A stretch of 64,000 nt of DNA from Sphingobacterium sp. xlx-96 (GTDB taxonomy: Bacteria > Bacteroidota > Bacteroidia > Sphingobacteriales > Sphingobacteriaceae): contig NZ_WFKM01000001.1 of assembly GCF_011007365.1 (NCBI RefSeq), forward strand, positions 434,001 through 498,000. Reading direction: 5' to 3'. The translations under genes and the position numbers were made by a program. The notes under the pieces were generated by a model. The model searched no databases. It saw nothing but the letters and a program-made list of their open reading frames with translations, and was not told the DNA's origin. Positions 1 to 8,993 of the stretch are shown here, one piece after another. Position 1 is the stretch's first letter. Each line of letters begins with the position of its first letter.

Positions 1-1494
1 GGAGGGGACTTTCAGCTACGGATAAGGCTACCTGAAGGAACGCGACTGGAGACGAGTGAAGAAACAGTTCGTAAGATTGGAGAGTCCATTACAGAAATGC
101 TACCTGTAAATAGCGTCAAGATGAGCTCTGCATTTGTAGGCATGCATCCTTCTGCAAACCCAATAAACCCCATTTTTTTGTTCAACAGTACAACAGGAGA
201 GGGGGTTCTGCAGTTGTCGCTGAATAAGAAACTGATCGGCCTAAAGAATGACGAACTTAAGGAGCAGATACGTGAACGGATCCGTGAAAAATTTCCTTCG
301 GTGGTTCTAAATTTTGAACCGATGGAGTTGATGGATAAAATTATTGGGCAGGGAGCTATGACACCGGTAGAAGTTAAAGTGAGCGCGCCGCAACTTCAGG
401 CCGCGGAATCTTACGCTAAAAAGTTGGTTTCTAAGTTGTCTGCTTATGGGTTCTTGAGAGACGTGCAGATTGCAGAACCACTGCACTACCCAGTGATTGA
501 CATCAAACTGGATAGAACCCGTCTGGCTCAGTTTGGACTAACGGTACAACAGGTGTCTAGAAATATTTCAGCGACAACATCGTCAACGCGATTTACAGAT
601 AAAAATCTATGGGTGGATCCAAAGTCTGGTTTGGTATTCCAGGTTCAGGTTCAAGTGCCCGAGAATTTAATCCAGGCCGTAGAAGATCTGCGCGCTATGC
701 CTTTACAAAAAGGCCAAGGTTATCCGATACTTGAAGATGTAGCGACTATTACATATAGTACGGTGGCTGGTCAGGTGAATCGGCGGGGCCCCAATCGTTA
801 TGTCACGATATTGGCAGATCTCCATAAAACGGATTTAGGTACAGCAAACACGGCTGTCGATCAGGCTATTTTAGAAATTGGAGATTTACCCAAAGGAATG
901 CGTATATGGAAAGAAGGTACCTTGCCCTTGCTGGAAGAGACCCTGTCTGGATTATTAATAGGGTTGTCTATTGCTATCGTTGTTATTTTCTTTATGATGA
1001 GCGCTTATTATCAATCTATCCGTATTAGCTTGGTCATTCTTTCCGTGATACCTGCTGTAATTGCGGGCAGTTCGTTTTTTATCTGGGTTTTTGGCAGTAC
1101 ATTGAACCTGCAGTCTTACATGGGAATCATCATGTCTATCGGGGTGTCTGTCTCGAATGCTGTGTTGTTAGTCAATCAGGCAGAACAGAACCGCAAAACC
1201 TATTTTATATCGGCCCAGTTTGCGGCTATTGTTGCTGCAAAATCCCGTTTACGCCCTATTCTGATGACTGCAGCAGCAATGATCGCAGGGATGATTCCTA
1301 TGGCCTTGGGTATGGGAGATGGTGGGGAACAGATTGCTCCATTAGGACAGGCCGTAATCGGAGGGTTGGTCACTTCTACTTTTGTCATCTTATTGATGAT
1401 ACCACTCTTATTTTCATTGATGATGAAGAAAGCTACTTATCTAGCGCCTTCACTGGATCCCGATGATGTAAATAGTAAGTTTTATAATAATTAA
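1..1494 (+). CDS. RND efflux transporter permease, C-terminal part
   Basis: The reading frame is open from base 1, so this is the 3' part of a gene that begins outside the window; about 497 residues remain of a family normally around 1,000-1,050. The visible part holds the second periplasmic porter region and the last transmembrane block. A run of hydrophobic helices follows the stretch LLEETLSGLLIGLS, and the family-typical segment GDGGEQIAPLGQAVIGGL lies near the end. RND permeases are inner-membrane proton-driven exporters that work with a periplasmic adaptor and an outer-membrane TolC-like channel. The adaptor gene follows after 4 bases, so the two are surely co-transcribed. No TolC gene is in the window. 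The substrate cannot be told from sequence. The family is certain; the subtype is not. Confidence 0.93.
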   Translation, partial: GGDFQLRIRLPEGTRLETSEETVRKIGESITEMLPVNSVKMSSAFVGMHPSANPINPIFLFNSTTGEGVLQLSLNKKLIGLKNDELKEQIRERIREKFPSVVLNFEPMELMDKIIGQGAMTPVEVKVSAPQLQAAESYAKKLVSKLSAYGFLRDVQIAEPLHYPVIDIKLDRTRLAQFGLTVQQVSRNISATTSSTRFTDKNLWVDPKSGLVFQVQVQVPENLIQAVEDLRAMPLQKGQGYPILEDVATITYSTVAGQVNRRGPNRYVTILADLHKTDLGTANTAVDQAILEIGDLPKGMRIWKEGTLPLLEETLSGLLIGLSIAIVVIFFMMSAYYQSIRISLVILSVIPAVIAGSSFFIWVFGSTLNLQSYMGIIMSIGVSVSNAVLLVNQAEQNRKTYFISAQFAAIVAAKSRLRPILMTAAAMIAGMIPMALGMGDGGEQIAPLGQAVIGGLVTSTFVILLMIPLLFSLMMKKATYLAPSLDPDDVNSKFYNN

Positions 1495-1498
1495 AGAA

Positions 1499-2587
1499 AT
1501 GGTAAAATATAGTTTTTTATTAGTTTTCGTCGTATTCCTTGGTTGTAAACCGAAGGAGGATGATAAGCAGGGTAAGGATAAGACAAAGAGGGATTTACTG
1601 GAGTTGGAGGTTTCGCGCCCCCAGTCCTTGCAGCCTGAATACAGTCTTAAACTGACAGGCGAACTTCAACCGCAAGAGTCTGTTGCTTTGTTTTCTAAAG
1701 TAAAGGGTTTTGTTAGACAGATTCATGTTGATGTGGGTGATTATGTCCATAAAGGACAGTTGCTTGCACGGATGGAGGCTCCGGAGATGGATATCCAGAG
1801 TACCGCCGATAGGGCAAAACAGAATCAGCTGATGGCAAATTATGAAGTGAGTAAGCTCCGCTATAAGAGACTGGACGATGTAGATAGACGTAAAAAAGGC
1901 GCTATTTCGGCTCTTGAGCTGGAGAAGGCATATGGCGACATGCTAAGGGATAGTGCTGCTGTTGTTGAAGCTGGTGGGACTTATCAAAAGTCCAAGCAAA
2001 TGGAAGATTATCTCCTGATCCGGGCACCATTTTCTGGAATTATTACCCAGCGTAATTTTTCGAAAGGGGCTCTTTTAGGCGACAACGGAATACCCATGTT
2101 TAATTTGGTGAGTAATGATAAGCTTAAGTTGAAAGTCGTAGTGCCGGAAGTGCATGGGAAATCTGTTTCGGATAGCACTACAGCCGAGTTTCAGGTGTTG
2201 AGCGTCCCTAATCGGATATTCTCGACAAAACTTAAAAGAAATACAAAATTCATTGATCCTACGACACGGTCACTTAGCTTAGAGTTTGAGGTGCCTAATG
2301 CGGATAAAGGGTTAATCGGGGGGGACTTTGCCGATGTGAAATTATCTTTGCAAAGAAAACATAAAACAATGTTTGTCCCCAAAGGTGCAGTGGTCAACGC
2401 CCAGTCTGGTATATTTGTGGTAAGAATAGGGGAAGATGGCAAGGCAGAACGTGTATCCGTGCGAACTGGTATTTCCTACAATGATCTGATTGAGGTATTT
2501 GGTCGTATTGGATTGGAAGATCGTATTGTAAACCGCGCATCGGAGGAATTAACAACTGGAAAGATGGTTAAAACTTTAATGAATTAA
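1499..2587 (+). CDS. RND efflux periplasmic adaptor (HlyD/membrane-fusion family), lipoprotein
   Basis: This 362-residue adaptor would bridge the permease upstream to an outer-membrane channel. It starts with a short hydrophobic signal ending in a lipobox (FLGC, Cys16), so it is probably a lipoprotein anchored facing the periplasm. A biotinyl-lipoyl-like half motif lies at about residues 60-95 (GDYVHKGQLLARMEAPE). A helical hairpin follows, then the second lipoyl half (LLIRAPFSGIITQRNFSKG) and the beta-barrel and membrane-proximal domains. It sits 4 bases after the permease stop. A thioredoxin-like lipoprotein follows 13 bases downstream, probably in the same operon. The family call is firm; the substrate is unknown. 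Confidence 0.93.
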   Translation: MVKYSFLLVFVVFLGCKPKEDDKQGKDKTKRDLLELEVSRPQSLQPEYSLKLTGELQPQESVALFSKVKGFVRQIHVDVGDYVHKGQLLARMEAPEMDIQSTADRAKQNQLMANYEVSKLRYKRLDDVDRRKKGAISALELEKAYGDMLRDSAAVVEAGGTYQKSKQMEDYLLIRAPFSGIITQRNFSKGALLGDNGIPMFNLVSNDKLKLKVVVPEVHGKSVSDSTTAEFQVLSVPNRIFSTKLKRNTKFIDPTTRSLSLEFEVPNADKGLIGGDFADVKLSLQRKHKTMFVPKGAVVNAQSGIFVVRIGEDGKAERVSVRTGISYNDLIEVFGRIGLEDRIVNRASEELTTGKMVKTLMN

Positions 2588-2600
2588 TACGTTAGATATT

Positions 2601-3158
2601 ATGCTAAATAGGAAACAACAATTAATACTACTAATCTCGATTGGATTATTTACGGTCGGTTGTACCAATACCGCCAAAGAAAGGGGAGATAAAGAAGAAG
2701 ATAACTTGGAAACCTCGGTCGAACTGGCTACAGAACCCATCGAGGAGGTGGTGAAAGCTAGTTTTATCGATATTAACAATGGCGTTACAACGTTGGATTC
2801 ACTCCGTGGAAAAGTAGTGGTGATGAATTTTTGGGCTACATGGTGCCCGCCCTGCATTCGGGAGATGCCTTCTTTGAATGCAGTATTTCTGGATCTGAAA
2901 TCGAATACCAAGATTGTGTTTATGGCAATAGATGTCGATGTGGATATTAAAGGAGCAGCTAAATTTATGGCTAAAAACAAGTTTGATCTACCTCTATATA
3001 CACTGCATACGCCGTTGCCTGCTGCGCTTGAAACAAATTCTATCCCAATGACGGTAATCTTAGATAAAAAGGGAAAGATTGCTGCCCAACATACGGGGAT
3101 GGTAGATTTTGGTAATCAAAATATAAAAGCCAGTTTGATAAAGCTGGCTGAAGAATAG
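2601..3158 (+). CDS. TlpA/ResA-like thioredoxin-fold lipoprotein
   Basis: A 185-residue protein with a lipoprotein signal (FTVGC, Cys21), an acidic linker and a thioredoxin-like domain. The active site is WATWCPPC with Cys82 and Cys85, and the cis-proline segment is near SIPMTVILD. Proteins of this type are membrane-tethered thiol reductants that act outside the cytoplasm, for example in cytochrome c maturation or repair of envelope disulfides. It lies 13 bases after the adaptor gene and is followed at once by a strong bidirectional terminator, so it is probably the last gene of the efflux operon. Why a thiol reductase is linked to this pump is not evident from the sequence. Confidence 0.9.
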   Translation: MLNRKQQLILLISIGLFTVGCTNTAKERGDKEEDNLETSVELATEPIEEVVKASFIDINNGVTTLDSLRGKVVVMNFWATWCPPCIREMPSLNAVFLDLKSNTKIVFMAIDVDVDIKGAAKFMAKNKFDLPLYTLHTPLPAALETNSIPMTVILDKKGKIAAQHTGMVDFGNQNIKASLIKLAEE

Positions 3159-3169
3159 TTCTGTCGTGT

Positions 3170-3204
3170 AAATGGTCAGGGCATTTTTTTCCTGACCATT
3201 TTTT
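3170..3204. terminator. bidirectional terminator between convergent genes
   Basis: A perfect 11-bp inverted repeat has arms AAATGGTCAGG at 3170-3180 and CCTGACCATTT at 3191-3201, with an A-rich left and T-rich right flank. It lies between the TlpA lipoprotein (+) and the flavin reductase (-), so it can end transcripts from both sides. Confidence 0.85.
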
Positions 3205-3208
3205 ACAA

Positions 3209-4066
3209 TTAGAGGGTACGAAGTAAGATTTGCCAGGCTTTTTCTAGGGAGCCCTGATCTAACAATTGTGCTGCATGTAAATGTACCGTCTCGATATCGG
3301 CATGCTCCGTATTTATTGCTAAGACATCATCAATAAGAGGTATTGTTTCTACGTTGGCTAACAATCCCAGATGATTTCCAGTTAGAACTTTTGATAATCG
3401 GATAGTTTCAGGAAGGTTGTCTACTCCGATTCCCAGGTTACGTAGCGGTTTGGGAACAAGGAAAAGATTGTCCTGTGTAACCCTACAATACCAATCACCT
3501 CCCAATCGGGCGACTAAATCTAATTCATGTTGTTGTATGTTGTTTTTTTCGTCAAGAAGGTGTTCTTGCACGTGCATGGCAAGTACCTCTGCTAAAACAA
3601 GATTGCCCGCTCCGGGGAGTTTACTAAGAGGGATAATCTGTTGCACTCGGCACTCGAGTTGAACAGGTGATTCGGCCACACGGGGAGGGGTTATATAGAG
3701 GGATGGTATTGGGGTTAATCCCGCTTTCTCAAATTCGTTGGTTCCTTCGGCGTATTCTGTACTTGCTAAAGATTGCTGCTGTACAAGGTCGTAATTCACT
3801 ATGTTAATAACGACCTCTTCAATCTCCAGCATGTTTTCCAATGTGTGTTTTGTGGATCCATCACGCATCCGTCTTAATGGAGAAAATACACAGATAGGGG
3901 GCTGGTGGGACATCAGGTTGAAGTAGCTGAAAGGACTTAAATTGACCTGTCCTTTTTTATTGATTGTACTGGCAAAGCATATCGGTCTAGGTGCGATCGC
4001 ATACTTAATCAGGTTGTCAAATATAGCTTGATCCTTTTTGGGATCAAAACTTATCGTGTTACTCAT
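3209..4066 (-). CDS. flavin reductase family protein (FMN-binding split barrel)
   Basis: A 285-residue protein of the flavin reductase/flavoredoxin-like family. The N-terminal part has typical elements of the FMN-binding split barrel (APRPICFAST, then NLSPFSYFN, then PICVFSP). It lies 33 bases downstream of an FAA hydrolase gene and in the same direction, so the two probably form an operon divergent from the homogentisate genes. Family members usually reduce or bind FMN and often supply an oxygenase. Its role in aromatic amino acid breakdown here is inferred from position only. The family call is good; the function is open. Confidence 0.87.
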   Translation of the reverse strand: MSNTISFDPKKDQAIFDNLIKYAIAPRPICFASTINKKGQVNLSPFSYFNLMSHQPPICVFSPLRRMRDGSTKHTLENMLEIEEVVINIVNYDLVQQQSLASTEYAEGTNEFEKAGLTPIPSLYITPPRVAESPVQLECRVQQIIPLSKLPGAGNLVLAEVLAMHVQEHLLDEKNNIQQHELDLVARLGGDWYCRVTQDNLFLVPKPLRNLGIGVDNLPETIRLSKVLTGNHLGLLANVETIPLIDDVLAINTEHADIETVHLHAAQLLDQGSLEKAWQILLRTL

Positions 4067-4099
4067 ATTGGCTATATTAATGTAGTGCTTATTTTATGG

Positions 4100-5074
4100 T
4101 TACGCTGTTGTCAAAATAATTCTGTTGTCAAGTATGCCTAATCCCGTTACTTCTAAAGAAACGGTATCACCTTCCATGAGCCATTGATCCTGATGATCGG
4201 GATTTTCGAGGCGTCCGGTGCCATTCAGTTCGAGAAAGCAACCCGTGCCTACCGTGCCAGATCCTATCACATCTCCAGGGAAAAGCTCTACACCATAGGA
4301 TGCGCGTTCAATTATCTCTGCAAAAGTCCAATCCATATCGGCCAGGTTGCCTAAGGAGACTTGGTGTCCATTGACTTTACAGGTCATTTTTAAGTTGTAA
4401 CAATCACCGGTGTGACCTTTGGCGGGGGCTGTTTTGTAAGGCTGAAGTTCCTCTTTAGTCACTAACCAGGGACCGATGGCGGTTGCGAAATCCTTGCCCT
4501 TAGCAGGTCCTAAATTCAACTTCATCTCTTCCATTTGGAGTTTACGGGCACTGATGTCATTCATAATCATGTAGCCGGCGATGTAATCGTCTGCATCAGC
4601 AGCCTTAATATTTTTTCCTCGCTTATTTATAACTATGGCAACTTCCAGCTCAAAGTCAAGCTGTTCCATATGTAAAGGCATACAGGGAATATCTCCGGGG
4701 CCAAAGATAGCACGGTGGTTGGTGAAATAGAAAACAGGAAACTGATCGAACTCTGGAATCATTGCTAATCCACGATTGCGCCGGGATGTGGCAACATGCT
4801 GTCTAAAAGCATAGGCATCTCTGCAGGATGATGGATTTGGGACTGGAGCCAGTAAGGCAACTTCGGACAGCGATAGCCCTTGAGGGTGGATGGCACCTTG
4901 TTTTATTTTTTCTTCCAGAGCACGTAGCGCAACCATGCCCTGATCGCCAGCTAAAAGAAAATCCTGCATGGAAGTTGGTAATGCCTCATCTAACGCTGAA
5001 CAAGGGTATATCTTATCCGCTATCAATAGGGAAAGATGTTCTGTGTTGTTATAAAGGCAAGTTACAATTCTCAT
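4100..5074 (-). CDS. fumarylacetoacetate hydrolase family protein, probable fumarylacetoacetase
   Basis: This 324-residue protein has the FAH C-terminal fold. Metal-binding signatures are visible: the E-x-E pair in LDFELEVAIVIN, the aspartate in MIMNDISAR, and the following LGPAKGKDFATAIGPW. Fumarylacetoacetase cleaves 4-fumarylacetoacetate to fumarate and acetoacetate, the last step of tyrosine catabolism. The gene is divergent from homogentisate dioxygenase and HPPD, which supports that role; the wider family also includes other beta-diketone hydrolases. It starts at the ATG ending at 5074, about 41 bases downstream of a predicted transcription start. A maleylacetoacetate isomerase gene was not found in the window. 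Confidence 0.88.
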   Translation of the reverse strand: MRIVTCLYNNTEHLSLLIADKIYPCSALDEALPTSMQDFLLAGDQGMVALRALEEKIKQGAIHPQGLSLSEVALLAPVPNPSSCRDAYAFRQHVATSRRNRGLAMIPEFDQFPVFYFTNHRAIFGPGDIPCMPLHMEQLDFELEVAIVINKRGKNIKAADADDYIAGYMIMNDISARKLQMEEMKLNLGPAKGKDFATAIGPWLVTKEELQPYKTAPAKGHTGDCYNLKMTCKVNGHQVSLGNLADMDWTFAEIIERASYGVELFPGDVIGSGTVGTGCFLELNGTGRLENPDHQDQWLMEGDTVSLEVTGLGILDNRIILTTA

Positions 5075-5118
5075 AAAAAGAGCGGTGTTAAAGTGGATTC
5101 GATTATAGATTTATACTG

Positions 5119-5126
5119 CAAATATA
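5119..5126 (-). promoter_or_regulatory. Bacteroidetes -7 box (TATATTTG) for the FAA hydrolase/flavin reductase operon
   Basis: On the minus strand the bases read TATATTTG, an exact match to the Bacteroidetes consensus TAnnTTTG. The predicted start is about 41 bases before the ATG at 5074. No clear -33 TTTG at the usual spacing was seen. Confidence 0.5.
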
Positions 5127-5383
5127 CGTATGATTACAAAAATTAAAATATTTCGTTTAATAATATTGAATAAAATTTTTACCTTTACGTTATTATAAAC
5201 CCAACGATGTGCAATTTTGGCTTACATAACGCTAAGTTATCCTTTGGATTAATCGCTTTTATTAAAGCGATGATAGCGGATATTGTATTTGCGCAATATT
5301 AACACATTTACTTCTTAGACTCGAACACATATTCGTCGAGTAGTTTCATCTTTAATTTTTTGACAGTTTAAAACTAGAGGATT
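5127..5383 (+). promoter_or_regulatory. divergent intergenic leader upstream of homogentisate dioxygenase, with hairpin
   Basis: The non-coding gap between the divergent FAA hydrolase and hmgA genes. It contains a perfect 8-bp hairpin, ATCGCTTT-TATT-AAAGCGAT at 5252-5271. Close behind lies a second weak one (ATATTG/CAATAT around 5279-5298). No T-run follows either, so they look more like operator or leader structures than terminators. The hmgA promoter was not identified with confidence. Confidence 0.4.
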
Positions 5384-6541
5384 ATGGCATATTATCATAA
5401 ACTCGGGCAAGTACCCGCAAAGCGGCATACCGTATTTAAAAAGGAGAATGGTGATTTATACGCTGAAGAATTGGTGTCAACGCACGGATTTTCAAGTGTT
5501 TACTCCTTGGTCTATCATTGCCACCCACCTACCTTGGTCAAGCAAATTCGCGAAGCCTATGATGTGTCTCCCAAGATAGCACGGGAGAAGCATCTCAAAC
5601 ACACGAGTTTAAAAGGGTTTTCTTTGGCTCCGGCTGATGATTATCTGGAGAGCCGTAAGCCGGTTTTGGTGAATCATGATCTCCACATTTCCTTAGCAGC
5701 GCCTCGACGATCGATGGAGGATTACTTTTATAAGAATAGTCAAGCTGACGAAATTATCTTTATCCATGAGGGGAAAGGTGTATTGAAGACGGGTTATGGG
5801 GAAATTAGCTTTTCCTATGGAGACTACTTAGTGATCCCTAGAGGTACTATTTATCAGATTCATTTTGAGTCAACAGGTAATAGACTGCTTATTGTAGAGT
5901 CTTTTTCTCCTGTACGTACCCCAAAAAGATATCGCAATGAATTTGGTCAGCTGATGGAGCATGCCCCATTTTATGAACGTGATATCCGTGTTCCTGAAAA
6001 TCTGAAAACATTCGATGAGATGGGGGATTTTGAAGTTAAAATAAAGAAGGAAGGGTTGATTTATCCTTATGTGTACGGTAGTCATCCTTTTGATTTTATC
6101 GGGTGGGATGGTTATCATTATCCTTGGGCTTTTTCTATACATGATTTTATGCCGATCACAGGTATGCTGCATCAGCCACCACCGGTACATCAGACTTTTG
6201 AAACGGATACCTTCGTGTTGTGCAGTTTCTGCCCCCGTTTATACGACTACCATCCGTTAGCGGTTCCGGCTCCCTATAATCATAGTAATGTGGATTCTGA
6301 TGAACTTTTATACTATGTGGATGGTGATTTTATGAGCCGTAAGTCGGTGGACAAAGGGCAACTCACGCTGCATCCGGGCGGAATACCGCACGGTCCGCAT
6401 CCGGGAACGGTAGAAAAAAGTATAGGCCAGACACGGACAGATGAATTGGCGGTAATGATAGATCCATTTAGGCCGTTAATGCTCACAGAAGATGCTTTGG
6501 CACTGGAAGATCTAGATTATTATAAATCATGGATGAGTTAG
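5384..6541 (+). CDS. hmgA: homogentisate 1,2-dioxygenase
   Basis: This 385-residue cupin enzyme opens the ring of homogentisate to maleylacetoacetate using Fe(II) and O2. The C-terminal active-site region has His300 in YNHSNVDSDE with the acidic pair Asp306/Glu307, and the PHGPHPG segment (His336 and His339); together these match the 2-His-1-carboxylate iron site of the family. The length fits the shorter bacterial form. It is followed after 29 bases by HPPD, the preceding enzyme of the pathway, and is divergent from the FAA hydrolase, which acts downstream. The assignment is therefore supported by both motif and context. Confidence 0.93.
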   Translation: MAYYHKLGQVPAKRHTVFKKENGDLYAEELVSTHGFSSVYSLVYHCHPPTLVKQIREAYDVSPKIAREKHLKHTSLKGFSLAPADDYLESRKPVLVNHDLHISLAAPRRSMEDYFYKNSQADEIIFIHEGKGVLKTGYGEISFSYGDYLVIPRGTIYQIHFESTGNRLLIVESFSPVRTPKRYRNEFGQLMEHAPFYERDIRVPENLKTFDEMGDFEVKIKKEGLIYPYVYGSHPFDFIGWDGYHYPWAFSIHDFMPITGMLHQPPPVHQTFETDTFVLCSFCPRLYDYHPLAVPAPYNHSNVDSDELLYYVDGDFMSRKSVDKGQLTLHPGGIPHGPHPGTVEKSIGQTRTDELAVMIDPFRPLMLTEDALALEDLDYYKSWMS

Positions 6542-6570
6542 TAACTAATTAATAAACATATCATATTATC

Positions 6571-7698
6571 ATGACACAAACTTTTGCGGAGAAAATTGCG
6601 AAGGCGCAGGATTTTCTTCCTATTAATGGTACCGATTATATTGAATTTTATGTCGGTAATGCGAAGCAGGCTGCACACTATTATAAAACTGCTTTTGGTT
6701 TCCAATCTGAGGCCTATGCAGGTCCGGAAACGGGAGTTAAAGACAGAGCTTCTTATGTATTGAAGCAGAATAAAATAAGATTGGTACTAACTACAGCACT
6801 GCGTTCTGAACATCCTATTTCAGAACATGTGAAAAAGCATGGTGACGGCGTGAAGATACTGGCCCTTTGGGTGGATGATGCACGTAGATCTTTTGAAGAG
6901 ACAACCAAGCGGGGCGCAAAAGTGTACCAAGAGCCTATCTGCGCTCAAGACGAGCATGGCGAGGTTTGGACGGCTGGAATTTACACCTATGGAGAGACGG
7001 TCCACATGTTTGTAGAACGTAAGAACTACAAAGGCGCATTTATGCCGGGCTACGAAGCTTGGGTAAGTGACTATAACCCGGAGGAGACAGGTCTTCTTTA
7101 CATTGATCACTGCGTTGGAAACGTGGATTGGAACAAAATGAATGAGACTGTCGATTGGTATCAGAATGTGATGGGGTTTGTGAATATTTTATCATTTGAC
7201 GATAAACAGATTAATACGGAGTATTCGGCTTTGATGAGTAAGGTGATGAGCAACGGCAACGGTTATGTGAAATTTCCAATCAACGAACCGGCAGAAGGCA
7301 AAAAGAAGTCACAGATTGAGGAATATCTTGATTTTTACGAAGGTGAAGGGGTGCAACATGCAGCTTTAGCAACCAATGATATCGTCTCTACAGTAAAAGC
7401 ATTGAAAGCGCGTGGGGTAGAGTTTTTGGGGGCTCCTCCTGAAGCATATTATGATATGTTGCCGGAGCGGGTCGGTGCGATTGATGAAGAAGTAAAAATC
7501 ATTCAGGATTTGGGAATCTTGGTAGACCGGGACGAAGAGGGGTACCTTCTTCAGATCTTTACGAAACCTGTTGAAGATCGTCCGACCTTATTTTTTGAAA
7601 TTATCCAGCGTAAAGGTGCACAGAGTTTTGGTGCAGGTAACTTCAAAGCTTTGTTTGAGGCTATAGAGCGTGAGCAAGAAAGAAGGGGAAATTTGTAG
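6571..7698 (+). CDS. hppD: 4-hydroxyphenylpyruvate dioxygenase
   Basis: A 375-residue enzyme with two VOC-type domains. The N-terminal domain begins near residue 20 (DYIEFYVGNAKQAAHYY), and the catalytic C-terminal domain carries the iron ligands His180 (YIDHCVGNV), His263 (GVQHAALATND) and Glu343 (FFEIIQRKG). The C-terminal helix GAGNFKALFEAIEREQ is typical of HPPD and separates it from hydroxymandelate synthases only loosely, but its link to homogentisate dioxygenase fixes the function. It converts 4-hydroxyphenylpyruvate to homogentisate. It lies 29 bases after hmgA and 34 bases before a dehydrogenase gene in the same operon. Confidence 0.94.
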   Translation: MTQTFAEKIAKAQDFLPINGTDYIEFYVGNAKQAAHYYKTAFGFQSEAYAGPETGVKDRASYVLKQNKIRLVLTTALRSEHPISEHVKKHGDGVKILALWVDDARRSFEETTKRGAKVYQEPICAQDEHGEVWTAGIYTYGETVHMFVERKNYKGAFMPGYEAWVSDYNPEETGLLYIDHCVGNVDWNKMNETVDWYQNVMGFVNILSFDDKQINTEYSALMSKVMSNGNGYVKFPINEPAEGKKKSQIEEYLDFYEGEGVQHAALATNDIVSTVKALKARGVEFLGAPPEAYYDMLPERVGAIDEEVKIIQDLGILVDRDEEGYLLQIFTKPVEDRPTLFFEIIQRKGAQSFGAGNFKALFEAIEREQERRGNL

Positions 7699-7732
7699 AA
7701 CAAAGATAGTTGATTTTAGAGATTATTGATTT

Positions 7733-8959
7733 ATGAAAGAATTACTTAAGGAGTTTGAATATAAAAGGCCCGAGATTGTTTTTGAGTGGAAAGATAGAGA
7801 GACAGAAGCTGAGGGATGGGTCGTTATCAACTCCTTGCGCGGTGGTGCTGCTGGTGGAGGTACACGCATGCGTGCTGGCTTGGATCGCAATGAGGTAGAG
7901 TCTTTGGCGAAGACCATGGAAGTTAAATTTACGGTATCAGGACCAGCGATAGGTGGGGCCAAGTCGGGAATAAACTTTGATCCTAAGGATCCTAGAAAGA
8001 ATGAGGTGTTAGCTCGATGGTTTAAAGTTGTTACTCCTTTGCTTAAAAACTATTACGGCACGGGCGGAGATCTCAATGTAGATGAGATTCATGATGTGAT
8101 CCCTTTAACCGAAGAGTACGGACTATGGCATCCACAAGAGGGAGTGTTGAATGGGCATTTCAACGTTCGGGAAAGCGATCGTATTCGTCAGATAGGCCAG
8201 TTACGGTATGGTGTCTCGAAAGTGTTGGAGGATACTTTTTATAGTCCTGACTTGAAGCGTAAGTACAAAGTTGCGGATATGATTACCGGTTTTGGTGTCG
8301 CCGAATCGATACGGCATTTTTATGACCTTTATGACACCGGGTGTAAAGGCAGAAGAGCCATCATACAGGGCTGGGGCAATGTTGCCGCGGCTGCTGCTTT
8401 TTATCTTTCAAAGATGGGCGTTCGCATCGTGGGAATTATCGATCGTGCCGGTGGATTGATCAATAAGGAGGGGTTTGGAGAGGAGGAAATCACGCAACTG
8501 TTGCTGAATCGTAATGGTAATGAGCTTGTTTCTCCGGACATGATTCCTTTTGATAAATTGCAGGAAGAAGTCTGGCGCGCAGGGGCCGAGATATTTGTTC
8601 CTGCAGCGGCTTCCCGTCTTGTCTCGAAGAGTCATGTGCAACAGTTGGTCGATAACGGCTTGGAGGTTATCGCAAGTGGCGCCAACGTCCCATTTGCTGA
8701 CAAGGAGATCTTTTATGGTCCTGTAATGGAGTATGCAGATCAGCATGTGGCTGTTATTCCTGATTTTATTGCCAACTGTGGGATGGCAAGAGTGTTTGCT
8801 TACCTAATGCAGACTGGTATTGAAATAAATGATGATGCACTCTTTTCTGATGTGTCAAGAGTGATTCAGGATGCTCTGAAGAATATTCGTGATATTTCAA
8901 AAGAGCGAACACATATATCTTCAAAAGCGTATGAAATTGCTCTCCGCCAATTGATTTAA
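7733..8959 (+). CDS. Glu/Leu/Phe/Val dehydrogenase family protein
   Basis: A 408-residue member of the amino-acid dehydrogenase superfamily. The N-terminal substrate domain has the lysine segment GPAIGGAKSG (Lys77), a variant of the usual GGGKGG, followed by GTGGDLNVDE with Asp113. The NAD(P)-binding domain contains IQGWGNVAAAAA. Such enzymes oxidatively deaminate an L-amino acid to its 2-oxo acid. It is third in the hmgA-hppD operon, so a role in feeding aromatic 2-oxo acids into HPPD is attractive, but this is inference; the variant lysine loop warns against assuming glutamate or leucine as substrate. A bidirectional terminator follows immediately. Confidence 0.85.
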   Translation: MKELLKEFEYKRPEIVFEWKDRETEAEGWVVINSLRGGAAGGGTRMRAGLDRNEVESLAKTMEVKFTVSGPAIGGAKSGINFDPKDPRKNEVLARWFKVVTPLLKNYYGTGGDLNVDEIHDVIPLTEEYGLWHPQEGVLNGHFNVRESDRIRQIGQLRYGVSKVLEDTFYSPDLKRKYKVADMITGFGVAESIRHFYDLYDTGCKGRRAIIQGWGNVAAAAAFYLSKMGVRIVGIIDRAGGLINKEGFGEEEITQLLLNRNGNELVSPDMIPFDKLQEEVWRAGAEIFVPAAASRLVSKSHVQQLVDNGLEVIASGANVPFADKEIFYGPVMEYADQHVAVIPDFIANCGMARVFAYLMQTGIEINDDALFSDVSRVIQDALKNIRDISKERTHISSKAYEIALRQLI

Positions 8960-8993
8960 AATAAAAGGGGCTTTTCAGAATGCCCCTTTTATT
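8960..8993. terminator. bidirectional terminator
   Basis: A perfect 12-bp inverted repeat, AATAAAAGGGGC at 8960-8971 and GCCCCTTTTATT at 8982-8993, with a T-rich tail on the + strand. It serves both the dehydrogenase (+) and the convergent TlpA-like gene (-), whose stop codon it overlaps. Confidence 0.88.
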
